Source of the DNA: Antilocapra americana
Taxonomy: Eukaryota > Chordata > Mammalia > Artiodactyla > Antilocapridae
Assembly (NCBI GenBank): GCA_007570785.1
Contig: ML660774.1
Coordinates: 6,539,404-6,603,403 of the forward strand
Direction of reading: 5' to 3'
DNA length: 64,000 bases
The translations under genes and the position numbers were made by a program. How positions within the stretch are numbered: the stretch's first letter is position 1; every line of letters begins with the position of its first letter. The notes beneath the pieces were generated by a model that was given only the letters and a program-made list of their open reading frames with translations, made no database searches and was not told the origin of the DNA. Positions 58,700 to 64,000 of this stretch are shown here, in pieces.

Positions 58700-59060
58700 G
58701 TTTAGACACATCTAGACAGTGAGTAGACTGATGCTCTTTAGGTTCTGGTCAGTGAAGAGAAAACAGAGTCTCCCATTGACGGTCATGTGTCTGCATCAAT
58801 GGCGGTGCTATAATCTGGACTCGGAGGCCCCGGGCTTTATGGGAAAGATCACAAATTCAGTTTTGGACGTGTTGAGTTTGAGGCACTGGGGCCGTGGACT
58901 TGTCCGGTGAGGACAGAGGAGAGAGAGATGAGTCAGGAGGCTAGGGAGGGTCTTAGGACCAAAGAGAGAGGCCTGGCCCCCATCACCTCTGTGGCGCTGA
59001 GGGTTATAGCCTGGGAGGGATCGTGGATGGGCGTCCTCTCGTAGGGGTGCAGCGAGGGCA
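58700..59060 (+). repeat. Ancient interspersed repeat, family not assigned
   Basis: ttcagttttggacgtgttga then gtttgaggcactgggg matches the copy near 27886-27910. The downstream part is purine-rich. Same unassigned family as at 12760, 22270 and 27190. Confidence 0.5.
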
Positions 59061-59899
59061 GAGAGGAGGGTGAAGGCTGGAGCCCCGGCAAGCCTTCCTT
59101 TCTAGAAGCAGCCAAAGGAAACTCAGACCCTAGATGTGAATTTAGAGTCCAGATTTCCCTTTAATGATTTACACATGACTGGTTACCCCCAAAGAAATGG
59201 ATAAGTCCACTGTTTGGAAGTGCAAACCAAAGCTGGATGGAACTGCGAAGCCAAAGCTGGAACGAACCACCGTCATCTGAGTCAGCTCTTCTGCGTTTGA
59301 CTGACAGACTGATGGGTCTCGTGAGTTCATCGGCGACCTCACCGTTTCATCACATTGCACCCCTTGCAGGAACTCGGTCTCTCTAGAAGCTATGCTCAGC
59401 AGAGGTTGCATGCTCAGGCCAAACCACAGAGTTTGGTTCACGAAATAAAAGGATTACAGATGGCTGTGGAGGATGGAAGATGCTAAACACTAACACTGAA
59501 ACAGAATTAAAAATAGTTGTTGGCCATCTTCAACGTGAGCACATAAGTTTATCATTAGAGGGGATGACCCAGGATATGTTGAAATTGTGACTTAGTCTGC
59601 TAAGTATTTTTGAGAGCTATTAAAAGAAGCAGATTGTTCCTTTGTCAAATTTTGCTTAAAACCTTTCCCTTTCTGTTAATATAACTGTATCAGTATCATA
59701 GTTATTATGACTATCTGCCATTAAAGCTGTTTATTGACTGGGTCCCTAGGAGTCACCCAACTCTCCTAGATTTCATGCATAACTTGGAGATAATAGGATT
59801 TATTTCAAAAAATGCTTGTGACAGATAAATGAAAAGGGATATGTAAAGCCTCCTTGATAATGCTTGGTACCTATAGACTCTCAATAAAGCATAGATTAA
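59061..59899. other. Intron, nothing recognised
   Basis: Single-copy-looking sequence with no supported feature. Confidence 0.35.
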
Positions 59900-60106
59900 T
59901 GGGCTTCCCTCTTAGCTCAGTTGGTAAAGAATCTGCCTGCAGTGCAGGAGACCCCAGTTCAATTCCTGGGTTGGGAACATTCTCTGGAGAAGAAAATGGC
60001 AGCCCACTCCAATATTCTTGCCTGGAGAATCCTGTGGACAGAGGAACCTTGTGGGCTACAGTCTATGGGGTCGCAAGAATTGGACACAACTTAGAGACTA
60101 AACCAC
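59900..60106 (+). mobile_element. Bov-tA SINE
   Basis: gggcttccctcttagctcag...ttggacacaacttagagact, followed by a short (acc)n tail. Confidence 0.95.
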
Positions 60107-60399
60107 TACCACCACACATATATCCCTTCCCTCTTGAGCCTCTCTCCCACCCACCCCCAACCCACTCCTCTGGGTCATAGAGCTCTTTTTAATGGAGCCA
60201 TTGCATAGTATCCCCCTGGGGGGAGACTATTAGAGTTTGAGGGTCAAGTTATTTATGGCTGGGGGTATAATTGTTGAGAGGTAATGTCTGAGAGTTTTAC
60301 TTTTGGTGCAGTTTTTTGAGTTGATAGAGGGCAGAAGCTTCTAGGGCTCAGATAGGAACCAGTTGGAGTAGCATGCTTCTGGGGACCCCAAACGCCAAG

Positions 60400-60616
60400 C
60401 GTGCTAAGTCACTTCAGTTGTGTTTGACTCTTTGAGACCCCATGGACTGTAGCCTCTCAGGCTTCTCTGTCCATAAGATTCTCGAGGCTAGAATACTGGG
60501 GTGGATTGCCATGCCCTCCTCTAGGGGAATCTTCCGAACCCAGGGATTGAACCTGCATCTCTTGTGTCTCCTGTATTGGCAGGCGGGTTCTTTATCCTTA
60601 GCGCCACCTGGGAAGC
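60400..60616 (-). mobile_element. Bov-tA SINE, reverse orientation, with TSD
   Basis: cgtgctaagtcacttcagtt...tagcgccacctgggaag. A perfect 14-base duplication, ccccaaacgccaag, lies at 60386-60399 and 60617-60630, which suggests a fairly recent insertion. Confidence 0.96.
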
Positions 60617-60630
60617 CCCCAAACGCCAAG

Positions 60631-61212
60631 AGTTTGGACATCCTTGAGTGAAAACCTCAGGCCACACCTATTTTGCGTCTCAGCCGCAGGGCCCCTGCCA
60701 AGGCTGAGTCGGGGATCTTTGAAGAACCCACTGCTCCTCTCAGTGTGCTAGAGATGAAAGAAAGAGGGGTCGGGGGGAAGCAGGGCAGTAATTGCATCTG
60801 ATGCTAATGATCTGCTTTGTGGACAGCATCCACGCCTCGTTTCTCCTGGTCCCTCTGACACGGAAGACCAAGCTCATTAGTCCTCGTGCCAGAGTGTGGA
60901 CTTGGCAAATGAGAGCATGGCACCTACGCCCATCACTTCAGCTTGCTCGTTAGTGAGTCTGAAGCAAATATTGTGCCAGAGAGACCAGGGCCACCAAAGG
61001 GGAAGTCAGTTCTGGTTGACGTGTCTGCTTACTGTTCTCACGGAGGTGGGTAGGGGGAGCTATTTGGTATGCTGGCAGATAGATGAACTGAAATTTGAGG
61101 CTTTTTTGAGGCCTTTCTGAGGCTGAAATTTTTGTGTCATCAAAGTTCTGGTGTGATTTGGAAAAAAAAAAAAAGTTTGAAGAGACAGTGACCAAAACGT
61201 TTTTAAATTTGG
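60631..61212. other. Intron, nothing recognised
   Basis: Single-copy-looking sequence with a poly-A run near 61160. No supported feature. Confidence 0.35.
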
Positions 61213-61568
61213 TGAAAGACATAAACTTTCAGATTCAGGAAGCCTAATATCCCAAACAGGATAAATGGAAAGATACCTCGGTTCAGATAGACGGTAAACT
61301 GCTGAAAACTAACCAGAGAAAAATGAAAGCATTTAGAGAACAACAACACGTACTAGAACAACAAGTAGAAAAGACTGGAGATTTTTCATTTGAAACCACA
61401 AAGCCCAGAATGAAGTGCAATAGTATTTTGAAAATATCCAGCAAACAGATCCTTCAGATATGAAGGTAAAGTAATGACATTTTTCAGTTCAAAGAAAACC
61501 AAAGCATTCACTTGCAGAAGACCTGGTCTAAATGAAATGCTGTAGGACAGAAAATAATACCAGAGGAA

Positions 61569-61679
61569 GGGACTTCCCTGGTGGTCCAGTGTTTAAGACT
61601 TAGCCTTCCAATGCAGAGGGTGTGGGTTTGATCCCTGGTTAGGGAGCTTAAGATCCCACATACCTCATGGCCAAAGGAA
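61569..61679 (+). mobile_element. CHR-type SINE inside L1, with TSD
   Basis: gggacttccctggtggtcca...cctggttagggagcttaaga. A perfect 13-base duplication, aataccagaggaa, lies at 61556-61568 and 61680-61692. Confidence 0.94.
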
Positions 61680-62003
61680 AATACCAGAGGAAAACTTGAA
61701 ACATCAGGAATGGCAGAAAAGCAATAATGGTAAATACCTGGATAAATGTAGTTATAACCGTTCTTAAGTTCTTTAAAATATATATGATGATGGAAAACAG
61801 ATACAGGCACTGATGGAGTTTTCAGTATAGATAGATGTGATACATATGGCAACTGTGACATATAAAGAGAGAAGGGTAACGAAGCCAGTGTGGTGGTAAG
61901 GTTGATCACTTGAAGTGATAAAATATTAAACCTAAGTAGACTGTGAAGTTAAGCATGGGTATGAAAAGCTTTTTGCCTTTTCATACTGTCTATGGGATTC
62001 TCT

Positions 62004-62212
62004 GGGGCTTTCCTGGTGGCTAAGACTGTAAAGAATCTGCCTCCAGTGCAGGAGACCCGGCTTCAGTCCCTGGATTGGGACGATTCCCCTGGAGAAGGGA
62101 ATGGCAACCCACTTGAGTATTCGTGCCTGGAGAATTCCATGGACAAAGGAGCTGGGCAGGCTACAGTCCATGAGGTCACAAAGAGTTAGACATGACTTAT
62201 TGACTGGATAAC
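62004..62212 (+). mobile_element. Bov-tA SINE inside L1
   Basis: ggggctttcctggtggctaa...gagttagacatgacttattg, followed by ataacaacaactg. Confidence 0.94.
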
Positions 62213-62431
62213 AACAACTGAAAAGCTTAAAACAATAACTAAAAATACTATACAAAGAGATATAGTAAAAACTCAATAGATAAATTAAAATAGAATAATT
62301 ATATGACTAACTGTTAATAAACATTACTAAAAGCATTCACTGCATCAAATATAAATAGTATAAACTACCAAATAGCAGAGATTGTTAGAATGGGTTTTTT
62401 AAAAAATGACCAAAGGCTACATTGCCTACAA

Positions 62432-62655
62432 GTAACTGACTCATTGGAAAAGACCCTGATCCTGGGAAAGATTGAAGGCAGGAGGAGAAGGGGGTGACAG
62501 AGGATGAGATGGTTAGATGGCATCACCGACTCGATGGACATGAGTTTGAGTAGGCTCTCAGAGTTGGTGATGGACAGGGAAGCCTGGTGTGCTGCAGTCC
62601 ATGAGGTTGCAAAGAGTCGGACATGACTGAGCAACTGAACTGAACTGAACTGAAT
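62432..62655 (+). mobile_element. BovB LINE 3' end inside the L1 region
   Basis: ctgactcattggaaaagacc...gtcggacatgactgagcaac, ending with (actga)n. Short 5'-truncated copy. Confidence 0.94.
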
Positions 62656-62786
62656 ATATTTTAAATATAATTATATGAGTAGGTTAAAGGTTAAAAGATA
62701 TACCATGAAAATATTAATAAAAATACAATAAATAAATGGAAGTTAATAGTACATGGAATGAGTTAATCAGATTATTCCAGGCTAGT

Positions 62787-62812
62787 TAAAAAAAAAAAGA
62801 AAGAAAGAAAGC
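62787..62812 (+). repeat. (A)n-(GAAA)n simple repeat
   Basis: A-run followed by about four gaaa units. Confidence 0.85.
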
Positions 62813-63948
62813 TGGAGTGGACCTATCATTGTCAGAAAAAGTAGACTTTAGAGCAAGGAAAATTACCAAAGATAAAAAACATTGCATAAATATAAATGGG
62901 TAAATTCACCAATATGTCATTAAAAAGTATATGTACCTCATACACCATATACCAACATCAACTCAAATTGGAATAAAGGTTTAAATGTAAGACTTGAAGC
63001 TACAAAATTCTTAGAGGAAAACAGAGGCAAAGCTTTATGATGTTGGTCTTAGGCAATGATTATCATTGAATGATTTCAGTGATTATAGTTGGAAATTATA
63101 CCCAATGCACAGACATCAAAAGTGAAGTTAGACAAGTAGGACTATACTAAAACTAAAAAGCTCTGCACAGCAAAAGAAACAATCAACTGAATTAAAAGTC
63201 AGGCAAACCACAGAACAGGAGGAAATATTTGTAAACCGCATACATGTCTGATAAGGAGTTAATTTCCAAAATATGTGAGGAACTCCTATAATTTAATAGC
63301 AGACAAAGAAACAAGCTAGTAACAGAACAACAGAAGACTTGAATAGACATTTCTCCAAGAAAATATACAAATATCCCACAGGTATATGGACAGATGCTCA
63401 ACATCACTAGTCATCAGAAAATGCAAATAAAAACCACAGTAAGATATCACCTCATACCTGTTGGGCTAGCTATTTTCAGAAAAGCAAAAATATTGGCAAG
63501 GATGGGAGAAGTTGCAAATCTTGTACACTGTTGCTGGGAGTGTAAGATGATGCAGCTGCTATGGAAAACAGTATGAATTTTCCTCAAAAAATTAAAAATA
63601 GAACTACCGTATGAGCCAGCAATCCCACTTCGAGTTTTTGTCCAAAGGAACTGAAAGCAGAATCTTGAAAAGATATCGGCACTCCCATGGTCCTTGCAAC
63701 ATTATTCACAGCAGGCAAGATATATGGAACAATCGAAGTGTCCATCAGCAGATGAGTGGATAAAGAAAATGTGGTACTTACATACAATGGAATATTATTC
63801 AGCCTTATTTAAATAAGAAAGAAATTGTGCAATATGCAGTAACGTAGATGAACCAGGAGGACATTATGCTAAGTGAAATAAGCCAGTCACAGAAGGATGA
63901 ATACTGCAGGATTTCACTTATATGAATTATTTAAAATAGTCAGAGTCT
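62812..63948 (+). mobile_element. L1 LINE 3' ORF2 and 3' UTR remnant
   Basis: ctggagtggacctatcattg, aaaatctctgcacagc-like (aaaagctctgcacagcaaaa), gctcaacatcactagtcatc, gatatcacctcatacctgtt, gagtggataaagaaaatgtg, and atgctaagtgaaataagcca are classic L1 3' region segments. Many stops and indels; inactive. Confidence 0.9.
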
Positions 63949-64000
63949 GGGGCTTCCCTGGTAGGCCAGTGGTTAAAAATCTGCCTGGTAATGCAGGGGA
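63949..64000 (+). mobile_element. tRNA-Glu SINE (CHR or Bov-tA), cut by the window end
   Basis: ggggcttccctggtaggcca then gtggttaaaaatctgcctgg. Only the head is present, inserted in the L1 3' region. Confidence 0.88.

Larger units (their letters stand above)
61213..62431 (+). mobile_element. Old L1-lineage LINE fragment, interrupted by SINEs
   Basis: gaaagacataaactttcaga, gcctaatatcccaaacagga, and later atacaaagagatatagtaaaa match internal segments of old mammalian L1-type elements as I remember them. It is split by a CHR SINE at 61569 and a Bov-tA at 62004. Subfamily not assigned, coding capacity destroyed. Confidence 0.5.
6936..64000 (+). other. STOX2: STOX2 intron 1 (5' part, continues past the window)
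   Basis: After the donor at 6936 I find no further STOX2 coding sequence to the window end. In particular, nothing matches the start of the winged-helix exon. The intron is therefore at least 57 kb and contains transposable elements plus repeat-poor blocks that may hold enhancers or alternative promoters. Alternative first exons used by other isoforms could lie inside. Confidence 0.75.

Noticed and set aside
60442..60651. Short frames matching many others in the window
   Set aside because: They are the same Bov-tA translation seen at every copy, not a protein family.
6936..64000. A second STOX2 exon (winged-helix start) in the window
   Set aside because: I scanned the frames for the expected winged-helix N-terminal pattern and saw nothing similar between splice signals.

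Overview
The window is nuclear DNA from a ruminant (cattle, sheep, goat or a close relative; I cannot resolve the species). It carries many Bov-tA / Bov-A SINEs, several 3' ends of the BovB (RTE) LINE and CHR-type tRNA-Glu SINEs. That combination marks pecoran ruminants. Older mammalian repeats (MIR, L2, L1, MaLR LTR, a MER2-like DNA transposon) lie underneath.

One protein-coding gene is supported. A CpG-island promoter fills about 5148-7290, with a 400-base run of N (4748-5147) on its upstream edge. Inside it, 6770-6935 (+) encodes 55 residues plus one base and ends at a splice donor. I recognise this as the first coding exon of STOX2 (storkhead-box 2, a winged-helix nuclear protein). The rest of the window, about 57 kb, is then STOX2 intron 1. 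I found no second STOX2 coding exon, and the winged-helix domain is not encoded here.

Layout: 1-4747 is upstream flank with SINEs, an L2 and a MER2-like fragment. 4748-5147 is the gap. 5148-7290 is the promoter island and first exon. 7291-12030 is a repeat-poor start of the intron. 12-37 kb is repeat-dense intron (SINEs, BovB, two MaLR-type LTRs, MIR, L2). 37.9-41.2 kb contains AT-rich single-copy stretches that may be conserved enhancers. 41.2-52.3 kb is again SINE/BovB dense. 52.3-56.8 kb is a repeat-poor block with promoter-like motifs. 57-64 kb holds L1 remnants in both orientations with younger SINEs nested in them. Nearly all remaining open reading frames are fragments of SINEs or BovB, or chance frames in the CpG island.

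The observations most worth checking are: (1) possible alternative STOX2 first exons at 5820-5844 and near 53350-53356, both ending in the same splice phase as the recognised exon; (2) a U2 snRNA 5' fragment fused directly to a Bov-tA SINE, apparently inserted as one unit (23627-23899); (3) a Bov-tA flanked by 56-base direct repeats, far longer than a usual target-site duplication (56771-57115). I see no new enzymatic, defence or CRISPR-like system; the content is that of an ordinary large mammalian intron.
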